NCBI GenBank assembly: GCA_947627725.1
Contig: CANQXE010000021.1
Location: 1-40,409 of the forward strand
Direction of reading: 5' to 3'
From: an uncultured Clostridia bacterium
Lineage (GTDB): Bacteria; Bacillota; Clostridia; Oscillospirales; Acutalibacteraceae
Length of the DNA: 40,409 nucleotides
Part shown: one piece after another, positions 18,101 through 26,244 of the stretch
Position numbering within the stretch: position 1 is the stretch's first letter
Layout of the letters: every line of letters starts with the position of its first letter
Notes under the pieces: model-generated
Database searches by the model: none
Told to the model about the DNA's origin: nothing
The model's input: the letters and a program-made list of their open reading frames with translations, nothing else
Translations under genes and position numbers: made by a program

Positions 18101-19226
18101 TCTGCGTACCGAGCTTTCTGGACGCGTTCACAAATTTGTCAAACGGCCATTTCGGCAGTTTGACAACTACATAATCAAGTGTAGGCTCAAAGCAGGCGCA
18201 GGTTTTCCCTGTAATATCATTTTTTATTTCGTCAAGCGTATAGCCGAGCGCAATTTTAGTCGTTACCTTTGCGATGGGATAGCCCGTTGCCTTTGACGCA
18301 AGCGCTGACGAACGTGATACTCTCGGATTAACTTCAATTACGGAATATTCAAAGCTTTCCGGATTTAACGCAAACTGACAGTTGCAGCCTCCCTCAATTC
18401 CAAGCTCTGTAATGATGTCAAGCGACGCGGAGCGGAGCATCTGGTATTCCTTGTCCGCAAGTGTTACAGCGGGCGCTATAACAATGCTGTCGCCTGTGTG
18501 AATGCCGACAGGGTCAAAGTTTTCCATTGAGCAGACGGCGATAACATTTCCTATGCTGTCACGCATTACCTCAAACTCAATTTCTTTCCAGCCGGCGATA
18601 TACCGCTCAACAAGCACCTGAGTGATAGGGGAGAGCATTAGGCCGTTTTTCGCTATTACTTCAAGCTCTTTTTCATCGTGTGCAACGCCGCCGCCTGCGC
18701 CTCCGAGCGTAAAGGCAGGACGAATGATAACAGGATAGCCTATATTTTCAGCAATTTCCTTTGCATGTTCAACAGTATACGCAATGTCGCTCGGTACAAC
18801 AGGCTGTCCTATCTTAACCATAGTGTCACGGAACATCTGCCTGTCTTCCGCCTTGTCAATCGCCTGCGCATTTGTACCGAGCAGCTTAACACCCATTTTG
18901 TCAAGATAGCCATCCCTTGCAAGCTGCATTCCTATGGTAAGTCCCGTTTGTCCTCCGAGTCCGCATAAAATTGAGTCGGGGCGTTCTTTTTCAATTATTC
19001 TTTTAACGGTTTCCTCTGTCAGCGGCTCTAGATAAATGTGGTCGGCAAGCGCCTTGTCGGTCATAATTGTGGCAGGGTTTGAGTTTACAAGCACAACATC
19101 AATACCCTCGTCTTTGAGAACTCTGCATGCCTGTGCGCCGGCATAGTCAAATTCGGCAGCCTGTCCGATAATAATGGGACCGGAACCGATAACAAGTACC
19201 TTTTTTATATCTTTATTAAGAGGCAT
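15195..19226 (-). CDS. carB-dapF: Fusion of carbamoyl-phosphate synthase large subunit and diaminopimelate epimerase
   Basis: Residues 1 to about 1060 are a complete CarB, which makes carbamoyl phosphate from bicarbonate, ATP and CarA-derived ammonia. It has two ATP-grasp halves (VIGSGPIIIGQAAEFDYAG at the start; VLGSGPIRIGQGIEFDYSS near 550) and a C-terminal MGS-like domain ending ELVDINNMRK. About four residues later a full DapF begins with LKFSKMHGTGDDYIF, with both catalytic cysteines (AGNSIRCLG and ETQACGTGAC). DapF converts LL- to meso-diaminopimelate for lysine and peptidoglycan. There is no stop or good ribosome site at the joint (minus strand about 16,045-16,026), which contains A5G4. 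The start overlaps the carA stop as TGATG. Confidence 0.93.
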   Translation of the reverse strand: MPLNKDIKKVLVIGSGPIIIGQAAEFDYAGAQACRVLKDEGIDVVLVNSNPATIMTDKALADHIYLEPLTEETVKRIIEKERPDSILCGLGGQTGLTIGMQLARDGYLDKMGVKLLGTNAQAIDKAEDRQMFRDTMVKIGQPVVPSDIAYTVEHAKEIAENIGYPVIIRPAFTLGGAGGGVAHDEKELEVIAKNGLMLSPITQVLVERYIAGWKEIEFEVMRDSIGNVIAVCSMENFDPVGIHTGDSIVIAPAVTLADKEYQMLRSASLDIITELGIEGGCNCQFALNPESFEYSVIEVNPRVSRSSALASKATGYPIAKVTTKIALGYTLDEIKNDITGKTCACFEPTLDYVVVKLPKWPFDKFVNASRKLGTQMKATGEVMSIAPSFEMAIMKAVRGAEIGLDTLNNKALDNTDIKAKLYDQDDVRLFSVFKALKEGISIEEIHKITMIDEWFLSKLKNLADYEKEINGSPLSQEQYLKGKKLGYTDKALEKISGGILAYHRDCVYKMVDTCGAEFEAETPYFYSTYDNHCESRALPKSNKEKIIVLGSGPIRIGQGIEFDYSSVHCVWTLKELGYEVILINNNPETVSTDFDTGDRLYFEPLTDEDVMNIIKAENPVGVVVAFGGQTAIKLTKFLDKNGITILGTSAESIDVAEDRERFDALLEKFSIFRPKGESVMTLEQALYSANRLGFPVLLRPSYVIGGQNMTIAYTDDDVCRYMEIILSQGIENPVLVDKYMMGTELEVDCISDGKDVLIPGIMEHIERAGVHSGDSIAVYPPYNLNDIMLEKICDISQKLALSLGTKGLVNIQYLIYQNELYVIEVNPRASRTIPYISKVTGVPMVELATKIMVGSSLRELGYGTGLYGTPPYFAVKVPVFSFEKLNDVNSKLGPEMKSTGEVLGVGKNLIEALFKGLVSAGFKTDFHKKDSHGVLITVTKQDRFEIVNLAKKLDDLGAKIWATPETAKAIESLGIKVEIVNKLREDNSIMELVESGQLDYIVYTGKSDKKSIADYIKLHNRANQLGIATITSLDTANALADIIASRYKQTNTELVDINNMRKEKGVLKFSKMHGTGDDYIFFNNQCGIITCPESFAIEFTDRHRGIGGDGIVLIEKSEIADAKMRIFNIDGSEGKMAGNSIRCLGKYLYDNDMVKKDKMTIETASGIKELSIFTRNGKVSSVTVDVGRAELEPSRIPVSLSGEKIINYPAVIGNNSYNINCCSVGNPHCVIFVDNVDKVDLQNVGAQFETADIFPERINTEFVRVVNSTTLKMRVWERGNGETQACGTGACAAVICAVENGYCSKGENITVKVKGGDLIVNYTDEKVTLTGDCNLVYKGEIEY

Positions 19227-20302
19227 CAGCTTTTACCTCCCATCATATCAATAAATTTGTCAAATATAAATCTCGTGTCGTGAGGACCTGAGCAAGCCTC
19301 CGGGTGAAACTGGACTGAAAAAGCCATTTTGTCCTTGTAATCAACGCCCTCGCACGTTTCGTCGTTTGCGTTGATATAGGTAACCTTTCCACCGACTGCT
19401 TCAACTGAGTCGTTAACAACAGCATAGCCGTGATTTTGTGAGGAAATATAAGTTCTGCCTGTTTCAAGATTTTTAACAGGCTGGTTTACTCCTCTGTGAC
19501 CGTATTTAAGCTTCATTGTTTTACCGCCCTGCGAAAGCGCAAGAAGCTGATGTCCAAGACAGATTGCGAATATCGGCTTTTTACCCACGAGCTTTTTAAG
19601 CTCATCAATCGCCTCAGTATTTTCCTCAGGGTCGCCCGGACCGTTTGAAAGCATTATTCCGTCAGGATTGAGAGATAAAATATCCTCTGCCTTTGTGTTG
19701 TACGGAACAACTGCCACATTACAGCCCCGCTTATTAAGCTCTCTCACAATATTTTTCTTCGTGCCGTAATCAATAAGCACAACATTATACATATGCTTTT
19801 CGGACGCGCTCATATAAGGCTTATTGCAGGATACCGATTTAACAGCGTTTCTGACCTCATAAGCCTTCAGCTTTTCCATATCAGCCTTATTCGGATCATC
19901 GGTAATTACGGCATTCATCACGCCGTATTCCCTGATGATTTTTGTTATTTCTCTTGTATCCACATCATAAACGCCGACAATAGAATTGTCCTTAAGATAC
20001 TGTTCGAGCGTGTACTCACATCTGAAATTTGACGGAGCGTTGCAGTATTCACGTACAATATAAGCACTGACAGCGCTTTTTTTGCTCTCCGTATCCTCGT
20101 CAATAAATCCGTAGTTTCCGATGAGAGGAAAGGTCTGCATAACAATCTGACCGAAATAGCTCGGGTCGGTAAGCGTTTCAATATATCCTCCCATACCTGT
20201 TGTGAATACAAGCTCGCCTAAGACCTCTCCCTTAGCGCCGAAGCTCTTTCCCTCAAATATGTCACCGTTTGCAAGACAAATATAAATTTTATTATCCATC
20301 AT
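19226..20302 (-). CDS. carA: Carbamoyl-phosphate synthase small (glutaminase) subunit
   Basis: CarA hydrolyses glutamine and channels ammonia to CarB. The N-terminal small domain (YICLANGDIFEGKSFG, TGMGGYIETLTDPSYFGQIV) is followed by a class I glutamine amidotransferase domain. This has the FAICLGHQLLALSQGG nucleophile Cys (about residue 247), KYGHRGVNQPV and the VQFHPEACSGP His-Glu pair. At 358 residues it is normal. Its stop overlaps the carB start by one base, with GGGAGG supplying carB's ribosome site, so the two are translationally coupled. The gene follows argF by about 45 bases on the same strand, indicating use for arginine as well as pyrimidines. Confidence 0.96.
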   Translation of the reverse strand: MMDNKIYICLANGDIFEGKSFGAKGEVLGELVFTTGMGGYIETLTDPSYFGQIVMQTFPLIGNYGFIDEDTESKKSAVSAYIVREYCNAPSNFRCEYTLEQYLKDNSIVGVYDVDTREITKIIREYGVMNAVITDDPNKADMEKLKAYEVRNAVKSVSCNKPYMSASEKHMYNVVLIDYGTKKNIVRELNKRGCNVAVVPYNTKAEDILSLNPDGIMLSNGPGDPEENTEAIDELKKLVGKKPIFAICLGHQLLALSQGGKTMKLKYGHRGVNQPVKNLETGRTYISSQNHGYAVVNDSVEAVGGKVTYINANDETCEGVDYKDKMAFSVQFHPEACSGPHDTRFIFDKFIDMMGGKS

Positions 20303-20347
20303 ATTAATCCCTGTTGTTTTTGATTGCGGAGTGTTTGCGGTTATAAT

Positions 20348-21250
20348 TTATCCTAAAAGTTTAACAAGCACAGCCTTCTGAGCGTGCAGTCTGTTTTCAG
20401 CCTCGTCAAATATTTCTTCAGCGTGTTCCTCAAATACCTTAGCCGTGATTTCCTCTTCTCTGTGAGCAGGCAGGCAGTGAAGCACCATAGCGTCGCTCTT
20501 TGCAACAGCCATAACCTCGTCGTTAATCTGGAAATTTTTAAATATCTTTTCTCTCTGTGCCTTTTCCTTCTCCTGTCCCATTGACGCCCATACGTCTGTG
20601 TAAAGCACGTCAGCGTCCTTGGCGCAGGCAAGAATATCTTCACTGCATATAAAATTACCGTTTTCCTTTGCCCATTTCATTATTTCAGCGTCAGGCTGAT
20701 AGCCGTCAGGGCAGGCGACAGCACAGCTCATACCCATTTTGACAGCGCCGACAATCAGACTGTTTGCCATATTGTTGCCGTCACCGATAAAGCAAAATTT
20801 AAGTCCGTCAAAGCTCTTTTTATGCTCACGGATTGTCATGAGGTCAGCGAGCACCTGGCAGGGATGGCAGTAGTCTGTAAGTCCGTTGATAATCGGGATT
20901 GAGCCGTATTCTGCCAAATCCTCAACCTCCTTCTGCTCAAAGGTTCTTATCATAATTCCGTCAAGGTAGCGGGAAAGAACTCTTGCGGTATCCTCAACAG
21001 GCTCGCCTCTTCCTATCTGCAAATCCCTGTTCGAAAGGAAAAGCGCCTGACCGCCGAGCTGGTACATACCTGTCTCAAAGCTTACTCTTGTTCTCGTTGA
21101 GCTTTTCTGGAAAATCATACCTAATGTCTTTCCCTTAAGATGATGATGTTCAATGGAGTGTTTTGTTTCATATTTTAACTGGTCGGCTAAATTCAGAATA
21201 TCTAATATTTCTTTCTGATCCAAGTCCTGTAATTTCAGTAAATGCTTCAT
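20348..21250 (-). CDS. argF: Ornithine carbamoyltransferase
   Basis: ArgF joins carbamoyl phosphate and ornithine to give citrulline. Motifs are KSSTRTRVSFETGMYQLGG (carbamoyl-phosphate binding), DYCHPCQVLADLMTI, FIGDGNNMANS and the ornithine-binding MVLHCLPAHREEE. It is 300 residues long. The DYCHPCQ and HCLPAHR motifs mark ornithine rather than aspartate as the acceptor. Its ATG overlaps the argD stop by 4 bases and carA-carB lie just downstream, so carbamoyl phosphate is made from the same transcript that uses it. Confidence 0.95.
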   Translation of the reverse strand: MKHLLKLQDLDQKEILDILNLADQLKYETKHSIEHHHLKGKTLGMIFQKSSTRTRVSFETGMYQLGGQALFLSNRDLQIGRGEPVEDTARVLSRYLDGIMIRTFEQKEVEDLAEYGSIPIINGLTDYCHPCQVLADLMTIREHKKSFDGLKFCFIGDGNNMANSLIVGAVKMGMSCAVACPDGYQPDAEIMKWAKENGNFICSEDILACAKDADVLYTDVWASMGQEKEKAQREKIFKNFQINDEVMAVAKSDAMVLHCLPAHREEEITAKVFEEHAEEIFDEAENRLHAQKAVLVKLLG

Positions 21251-22407
21251 TTTTCAATTACCTCTTTCAAAATTTTAAGCCCCTCGTCAAGCTCTGTTTG
21301 GCTGATGTTAAGCGCGGGCAAAAGTCTGATTTTTGTTTTTGCGGTAAGTACCAGAAGCCCGTTTTCAAGACATTCGTTCGCGACTGATTTTGCGTCCTTA
21401 TCAATTTCAACACCGAGCATTAATCCCATACCGCTTACGGATTTAACGCCCTTGATGTTCATAAGAAATTCTTTTATATACGCGCTTTTTTTATTGACCT
21501 CATCAAGAAATTTATCATCAATTCGCTCAACAATTGAGCAGGCACCTGCCGCGCATATGGGATTGCCGCCGAAGGTGGAGCCGTGAGAGCCCGCTGTTAC
21601 AACGTCCTTAACCTTTTCACCGAACAGTACGGCGCCCATAGGCAGACCGCCTGCCATACCCTTTGCAGTTGAAACGATATCGGGAACAATGTCAAAGTTC
21701 TGGTAAGCAAAATACTTGCCTGTTCTGCCGTTTCCTGTCTGTACCTCGTCAACAACTATAAGTATATCTTTTTCTTTGCCGAGAGCCTCAATCGCCTTAA
21801 TAAAATCATAGTCAAGATTGTTTACACCGCCCTCGCCCTGAACGCACTCAAACATAACGGCGCATACGTCATCACCCGCCATTTCTTTGAGCGTATCAAT
21901 ATCGTTTGCCGGGCAGTATTTAAAGCCCTCTGTAAACGGACCGAAGGTTGTATGAAAGCCGTCCTGTCCTGTCGCGGCAAGCGTAGTTATTGTTCGTCCG
22001 TGAAAGGAGTCTTTAAGTGTAATAATTGTGCTTCTGCCCTCACCGTACTTGTCAAAGGAGTACTTTCTCGCGAATTTGATTGCTCCCTCGTTTGCTTCAG
22101 CGCCGCTGTTTGCAAAAAACACCTTTTTCATACCGCTCTTTTCACAAAGCAGCTTCGCAAGCTTTGCACAGGGGGAGGTGTAGTAAAGGTTACTTACGTG
22201 CTGCAATTTGCCAAGCTGCTTCTCAACAGCCCTTTTCCACTCATCATCGCCGATACCAAAGGCGGTAACGCCGATACCTGAGCCGAAATCAATGTATTTT
22301 TTGCCGTCCTCGTCGTAGAGAGTTGAGCCCTTGCCCTCTTTAAGAACAACGTCAAATCTGCCGTATGCGTGGGCAACGTATTCGTTATCAAGTTCTTTTG
22401 TATTCAT
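21247..22407 (-). CDS. argD: Acetylornithine aminotransferase
   Basis: ArgD is a class III PLP aminotransferase that turns N-acetylglutamate semialdehyde into N-acetylornithine. Visible are FGSGIGVTAFG, FANSGAEANEGAIKFAR, a SFHGRT motif, VVDEVQTGNGRTGK and STAKGMAGGLPMGA with the PLP-binding Lys, then GSTFGGNP. The ATG at 22407 is favoured by AGGTGAT upstream; a GTG at 22416 would overlap the argB end. The order argC-J-B-D-F matches many Firmicute arginine operons. Confidence 0.94.
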   Translation of the reverse strand: MNTKELDNEYVAHAYGRFDVVLKEGKGSTLYDEDGKKYIDFGSGIGVTAFGIGDDEWKRAVEKQLGKLQHVSNLYYTSPCAKLAKLLCEKSGMKKVFFANSGAEANEGAIKFARKYSFDKYGEGRSTIITLKDSFHGRTITTLAATGQDGFHTTFGPFTEGFKYCPANDIDTLKEMAGDDVCAVMFECVQGEGGVNNLDYDFIKAIEALGKEKDILIVVDEVQTGNGRTGKYFAYQNFDIVPDIVSTAKGMAGGLPMGAVLFGEKVKDVVTAGSHGSTFGGNPICAAGACSIVERIDDKFLDEVNKKSAYIKEFLMNIKGVKSVSGMGLMLGVEIDKDAKSVANECLENGLLVLTAKTKIRLLPALNISQTELDEGLKILKEVIEK

Positions 22408-22412
22408 TGTAA

Positions 22413-23270
22413 TCACCTGCTTCTGAACATTGTTCCCATACCTTCGTCGGTAAGAAGCTCCATAAGAATGGAGTGGGGAACACGTCCGTCAATAATAAAC
22501 GCTTTTTTTACACCCTCGCGCAGCGCCTGAGTCATTGAATCAATCTTCGGTATCATACCGCCGCTGATTATTCCCTCGGCAATAAGTGCGGGAGTGTCTG
22601 AAATATATACCCTGTGAATAAGAGTAGATTCATCGTCCTTGTCTCTCAAAAGACCTACAATATCCGTCATTGAAACAAGCGCCTCCGCTTTAAGCTCGCC
22701 CGCAATAGCGGCGGCGGCAGTATCGGCGTTAATGTTGTAGCAGTTGCCCTTGTCATCATATCCGATTGTGGAAATAACGGGAATCCAGTTGTTATTGAGT
22801 ATTTCGGTGACAGCCTCCATATTTATCTCTGTTATTTCACCTACATATCCGTGCTTGTCATCAAGAGGTCTGCATTTGAGCATACCGCCGTCCATTCCCG
22901 AAAGACCGATTGCGTGACCGCCGAGATTTCCTATCTGGCAGACAAGATCCTTGTTTACCTTGCCGGCTAGCACCATCTGAACAACGTCAACAGTTTCTTT
23001 ATCGGTCACCCTCAAGCCGTCAGCAAATTTGCTTTCTATGTTCATTTTTTCAAGAGCTTTGTTGATAGCCGGTCCGCCACCGTGAACAAGCACAACCTTA
23101 ATGCCCACCGTTGAAAGAAGAACAAGGTCGCGCATTACAGCCTCTTTCAGCTTTTCGTTAATCATAGCGTTACCGCCGTATTTCACAACGACGGTTTTTT
23201 TTCTGTACATCTGAATATTCGGCAGAGCGTGCGCAATGATTTCTGCCTTTTGAGCGTTGTTAATATCCAT
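22413..23270 (-). CDS. argB: Acetylglutamate kinase
   Basis: ArgB phosphorylates N-acetylglutamate. This amino-acid-kinase-fold protein shows VVVKYGGNAM, VLVHGGGPAINK, FADGLRVTDKET, IGLSGMDGG, NINADTAAAAIAGEL and GGMIPKI. The last motifs and the N-terminal helix (IIAHALPNIQMYRKK) are typical of arginine-sensitive forms, so feedback inhibition is possible. The ATG at 23270 is chosen for its AGAAAGGCGG ribosome site; an ATG at 23288 overlaps the argJ stop but is poorly served. Confidence 0.95.
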   Translation of the reverse strand: MDINNAQKAEIIAHALPNIQMYRKKTVVVKYGGNAMINEKLKEAVMRDLVLLSTVGIKVVLVHGGGPAINKALEKMNIESKFADGLRVTDKETVDVVQMVLAGKVNKDLVCQIGNLGGHAIGLSGMDGGMLKCRPLDDKHGYVGEITEINMEAVTEILNNNWIPVISTIGYDDKGNCYNINADTAAAAIAGELKAEALVSMTDIVGLLRDKDDESTLIHRVYISDTPALIAEGIISGGMIPKIDSMTQALREGVKKAFIIDGRVPHSILMELLTDEGMGTMFRSR

Positions 23271-23287
23271 ATTTTCCGCCTTTCTCA

Positions 23288-24541
23288 TTAAGTTCGGTAG
23301 TCTCCGTTGATTTTTACATAGTCATACGTCAGGTCGCAGCCCCAAGCGGTTGCGTTTTCCGTTCCCTGATTGAGATTTATGTCAATATAAATTTCATCAC
23401 TTGACAATACAGCAGACGCCTTTTCCTCGCTGAATTCTACTCCTGAGCCGTTTTTGCAAACGGATACAACACCCTTGTCCGATCTCAAATCAACATCGAC
23501 CTTATTTATGTCAAAGTCAGCGTCTGCGTATCCGATAGCGCAGAGGGCTCTGCCCCAGTTAGCGTCCTCGCCGAACATTGCGGCTTTAAAGAGGGTAGAG
23601 CATATAACGCTTTTGGCGACGGTTATAGCTGTGTCCTTGTCCGGCGCGCCTGTGCAGATACATTCGAGAAGCTTTGTCGCTCCCTCTCCGTCCTTTGCGA
23701 GCATCCTTGTTAAATTCGCCATTACCTCGTAAAGCGCAGCCTTGAAGGTATCATATGCCTCGCCCTTTTCGGTTATTTCGTCATTTAATGCCAAACCGTT
23801 TGCCATAAGGCAGACCATATCGTTTGTTGATGTATCTCCGTCGATAGAAAGGCAGTTGTACGTTACCCTGACAATCTCATTCAGAGCCTCCTGTAAAAGC
23901 TCTGCCGAAATCGCGCAGTCGCTTGTTATAAAGTTAAGCGTTGTCGCCATATTCGGGTGTATCATTCCGCTGCCTTTTGCCATACCGCCCAAATGACAGG
24001 TAACAGAGCCTATTTTAAACTCAACCGCATATTCCTTTTTTACCGTATCGGTAGTCATAATTGCAGTTGCAGCTTCAATATTTTTATTATAGCAAAGATT
24101 TTTTACGAGAACGGGCACAGCCTTTTCAATCGGCTCTATCGGGAGTATCTGCCCGATTACGCCCGTGCTTGCAACAATGACCTGTTCCTTTGGAATATTG
24201 AGCTCGTCTGCTACAAGACGGCACATTTTTTCAGCCTTTTCCTCACCGTCGGCATTACAGGTATTTGCGTTTTTTGAATTTGCAATTACTGCCGTAGCCT
24301 TGTTTTTGCTTTTCTCAAGATTTCTTTTTGTAACAATTATCGGTGCGCCCTTAACCTTGTTCTGTGTGTAAACCGCGGCGGCGTTGCACTCAATGTCAGA
24401 AACAAAAAGGCATATATCATTTTTATGCTTTATGTTCGGATTCAGGTTATCTATGCTCGGCTTCTTGATACCGCAGTACGTTCCGCTTGCCTTAAAGCCT
24501 TTTGCGGCACAGATTCCTCCTTCTGTAAATTTAAATTTCAT
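23288..24541 (-). CDS. argJ: Glutamate N-acetyltransferase / amino-acid acetyltransferase
   Basis: ArgJ moves the acetyl group from N-acetylornithine to glutamate, closing the acetyl cycle. The 417-residue precursor has GGICAAKGFKASG at the start and KGSGMIHPNMATTLNF in the middle. Self-cleavage occurs before the Thr of the ATTL sequence in that motif (family knowledge), giving alpha and beta chains. Other motifs are SIDGDTSTNDMV and FGEDANWGR. Start ATG follows AGGAGATT, 4 bases after argC. No separate argA or argE is present, in line with the cyclic pathway; whether it can also use acetyl-CoA cannot be told. Confidence 0.95.
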   Translation of the reverse strand: MKFKFTEGGICAAKGFKASGTYCGIKKPSIDNLNPNIKHKNDICLFVSDIECNAAAVYTQNKVKGAPIIVTKRNLEKSKNKATAVIANSKNANTCNADGEEKAEKMCRLVADELNIPKEQVIVASTGVIGQILPIEPIEKAVPVLVKNLCYNKNIEAATAIMTTDTVKKEYAVEFKIGSVTCHLGGMAKGSGMIHPNMATTLNFITSDCAISAELLQEALNEIVRVTYNCLSIDGDTSTNDMVCLMANGLALNDEITEKGEAYDTFKAALYEVMANLTRMLAKDGEGATKLLECICTGAPDKDTAITVAKSVICSTLFKAAMFGEDANWGRALCAIGYADADFDINKVDVDLRSDKGVVSVCKNGSGVEFSEEKASAVLSSDEIYIDINLNQGTENATAWGCDLTYDYVKINGDYRT

Positions 24542-24544
24542 ATC

Positions 24545-25486
24545 TTAATCTCCTATATTAAGTCCTGTTTTTTCGTCAATTCCCATTGCGATGTTCATAC
24601 ACTGTATTGCCGCACCGCTTGCGCCCTTGCCTAAGTTATCAAAGCGTGACGTAATGAGAATCCTGTCGTTATTGCCGTTAATTTCAATTTCCATATCATC
24701 ACGTCCGGCAAAATTGTTGCTTCCTATCATTCCCTGAGTATAGCCGGGTCTTCGGACTTTTACAATATCCGAATTACCGTAATGCGCACAAAACATTTCA
24801 TAAAGATCATAAGCGGTATATTTTTTACTCATTCTGTCGGTATAAAACGGAACCGCAACAACCATTCCCTGCGGATAGTCACAGATAACAGGGGAGAAAA
24901 CAGGAAACTTTTCAAGACCGCTTACTGCCTTCATTTCCTTAAGATGCTTATGCTCCTGAGTAAGAGCGTAAAGTCTCGGTGAGTCAAGCTCACTGTCTCT
25001 GTTTTCGTCTTCATATTGTGCAATCCCTTTTTTTCCCGCTCCCGTGTAGCCGCTCAGCGCATAGCAGACAATATCATAGCTACTGCTTATAAAACCATTT
25101 TTAACAAGGGGATACACGATTGAGTTGAAACCGCTTGCATAGCAGCCGGGAACGGCAATTCTGCTGCTGTTTTCGATATCACGTCTGTGCTTAGCGCTCA
25201 GCTCGGCAAAGCCGTAAGCCCAGCCGTCAAGCGTTCTGTGAGCGGTTGAAGTGTCAATAATTTTTGTATTTTTATTTTTTACAAGAGAAACAGCCTCAAC
25301 AGACGCGGCGTCCGGCAGACAGAGAAAGGTAATATCGCTTTCATTAATCAGTCTTGCTCTTTCTTGCGCATCTTTTCTTTTATCGCTGTCAATTATCAGA
25401 AGCTCAATGTCATTTCTGTTTTCAAATCTTTTATATATCTTAAGACCTGTTGTACCGTCTTTTCCGTCAATGAATACTTTTTTCAT
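24545..25486 (-). CDS. argC: N-acetyl-gamma-glutamyl-phosphate reductase (short, type 2)
   Basis: ArgC reduces N-acetylglutamyl phosphate to the semialdehyde with NADPH. The 313-residue form starts KVFIDGKDGTTGLKIYKR, has DITFLCLPDAASVE, DTSTAHRT and the active-site VPGCYASGFNS, then LSGYTGAGK. Length and motifs match type 2 ArgC rather than the 340-residue type. It is the promoter-proximal gene of the arg-car operon, with CGGAG before the ATG. Confidence 0.94.
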   Translation of the reverse strand: MKKVFIDGKDGTTGLKIYKRFENRNDIELLIIDSDKRKDAQERARLINESDITFLCLPDAASVEAVSLVKNKNTKIIDTSTAHRTLDGWAYGFAELSAKHRRDIENSSRIAVPGCYASGFNSIVYPLVKNGFISSSYDIVCYALSGYTGAGKKGIAQYEDENRDSELDSPRLYALTQEHKHLKEMKAVSGLEKFPVFSPVICDYPQGMVVAVPFYTDRMSKKYTAYDLYEMFCAHYGNSDIVKVRRPGYTQGMIGSNNFAGRDDMEIEINGNNDRILITSRFDNLGKGASGAAIQCMNIAMGIDEKTGLNIGD

Positions 25487-25526
25487 TTTTATGCAAAGCT
25501 CCGATTTTCTAAATTATATCTTAATT

Positions 25527-25554
25527 ATTATACACGTGCTGATTGTAATGTCAA
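25527..25554 (-). promoter_or_regulatory. Sigma-A promoter of the arg-car operon
   Basis: On the minus strand TTGACA (25554-25549) and TATAAT (25532-25527) are both perfect and separated by 16 bases. The -10 lies about 40 bases upstream of the argC ATG. Confidence 0.85.
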
Positions 25555-25590
25555 TAGAATTTCAAAAATATTTATAAATATACAATAAAA

Positions 25591-25604
25591 TGAATATTTA
25601 TTCA
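25591..25604. promoter_or_regulatory. ARG box (ArgR/AhrC operator)
   Basis: TGAATATTTATTCA is a perfect palindrome and fits the ARG-box consensus TGAAT-four A/T-ATTCA. It lies about 40 bases upstream of the -35 of the arg-car promoter. ArgR would repress the operon, and so carB-dapF, when arginine is plentiful (inference from the family). Confidence 0.8.
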
Positions 25605-25784
25605 ATAAATATTTTTGCTATTTTTTGTTACTTTGCTACATTATTGTTTATGTTACTTATGTTCTATATAGCATATATATAAAGGGTAATTTTTCGTACT
25701 GTTGTTTGCAAAAAACTTGTACCATACATAATATGGAAAGGTGCAGAGGGTCTCAGCTCTGAATATTATGAGAGGAGTATTTTT
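25605..25784. other. Intergenic region between the arg operon and the lysis cassette
   Basis: This 180-base AT-rich gap must hold the promoter of the rightward lysis cassette, but I see no convincing -35/-10 pair. A short hairpin (CAGAG at 25744 with CTCTG at 25757) lies just before the GAGAGGAG ribosome site. Confidence 0.4.
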
Positions 25785-26015
25785 ATGGACAATGAGATAA
25801 TCGTTGCACTTGTTGCAATGGCAGGTACGCTGATTGGCTCCTTCGGCGGTATTATCACCTCATCAAAGCTGACTTCCTACCGCATTGAAAAGCTGGAGCA
25901 GAAGGTAGATAAGCATAATTCCTTTGCGGAACGTGTGCCGCTGGTAGAGGAAAAAATCAAGTTTTTAAATGAAAAGATAGAAGATATGGAAAGGGGCTGT
26001 AATAATGAAAATTGA
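25785..26015 (+). CDS. XhlA-like phage lysis accessory protein
   Basis: The 76-residue protein has an N-terminal membrane segment (about residues 4-26) followed by a charged heptad-like stretch, RIEKLEQKVDKHN then LVEEKIKFLNEKIEDME, typical of XhlA/hemolysin-type proteins that assist holins. GAGAGGAG precedes the ATG. It overlaps the holin gene by 11 bases, starting a compact three-gene lysis cassette. No tail or capsid genes lie upstream; the neighbour is the arginine operon. Confidence 0.72.
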   Translation: MDNEIIVALVAMAGTLIGSFGGIITSSKLTSYRIEKLEQKVDKHNSFAERVPLVEEKIKFLNEKIEDMERGCNNEN

Positions 26016-26244
26016 TAAAGCGACTTTGGTACGAACCATAATTTTGTTCTTTTCCGTACTGAATATTATTCTTGAAAGATTCGGCATAAGCGCAATTCCT
26101 ATTGAGGATGAATTAGTTAACGAGGTCATTTCAGTCGGATTGCTGGTATTCAGCACCGTATCCTCCTGGTGGAAGAATAATTCTTTTACCAAAGAGGCAA
26201 GGCAGGCTGACGAATATCTTAAAGAACTGAAGGAGGAGAAGTAG
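26005..26244 (+). CDS. SPP1-type phage holin
   Basis: The 79-residue protein opens MKIDKATLVRTIILFFSVLN and has two hydrophobic segments (about residues 8-26 and 38-56) joined by a short acidic loop, then SSWWKNNSFTKEA and a charged tail. This is the pattern of SPP1-family holins, which form membrane lesions that release endolysin. AAGGGG upstream serves as ribosome site. Its stop overlaps the endolysin start. Confidence 0.82.
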   Translation: MKIDKATLVRTIILFFSVLNIILERFGISAIPIEDELVNEVISVGLLVFSTVSSWWKNNSFTKEARQADEYLKELKEEK

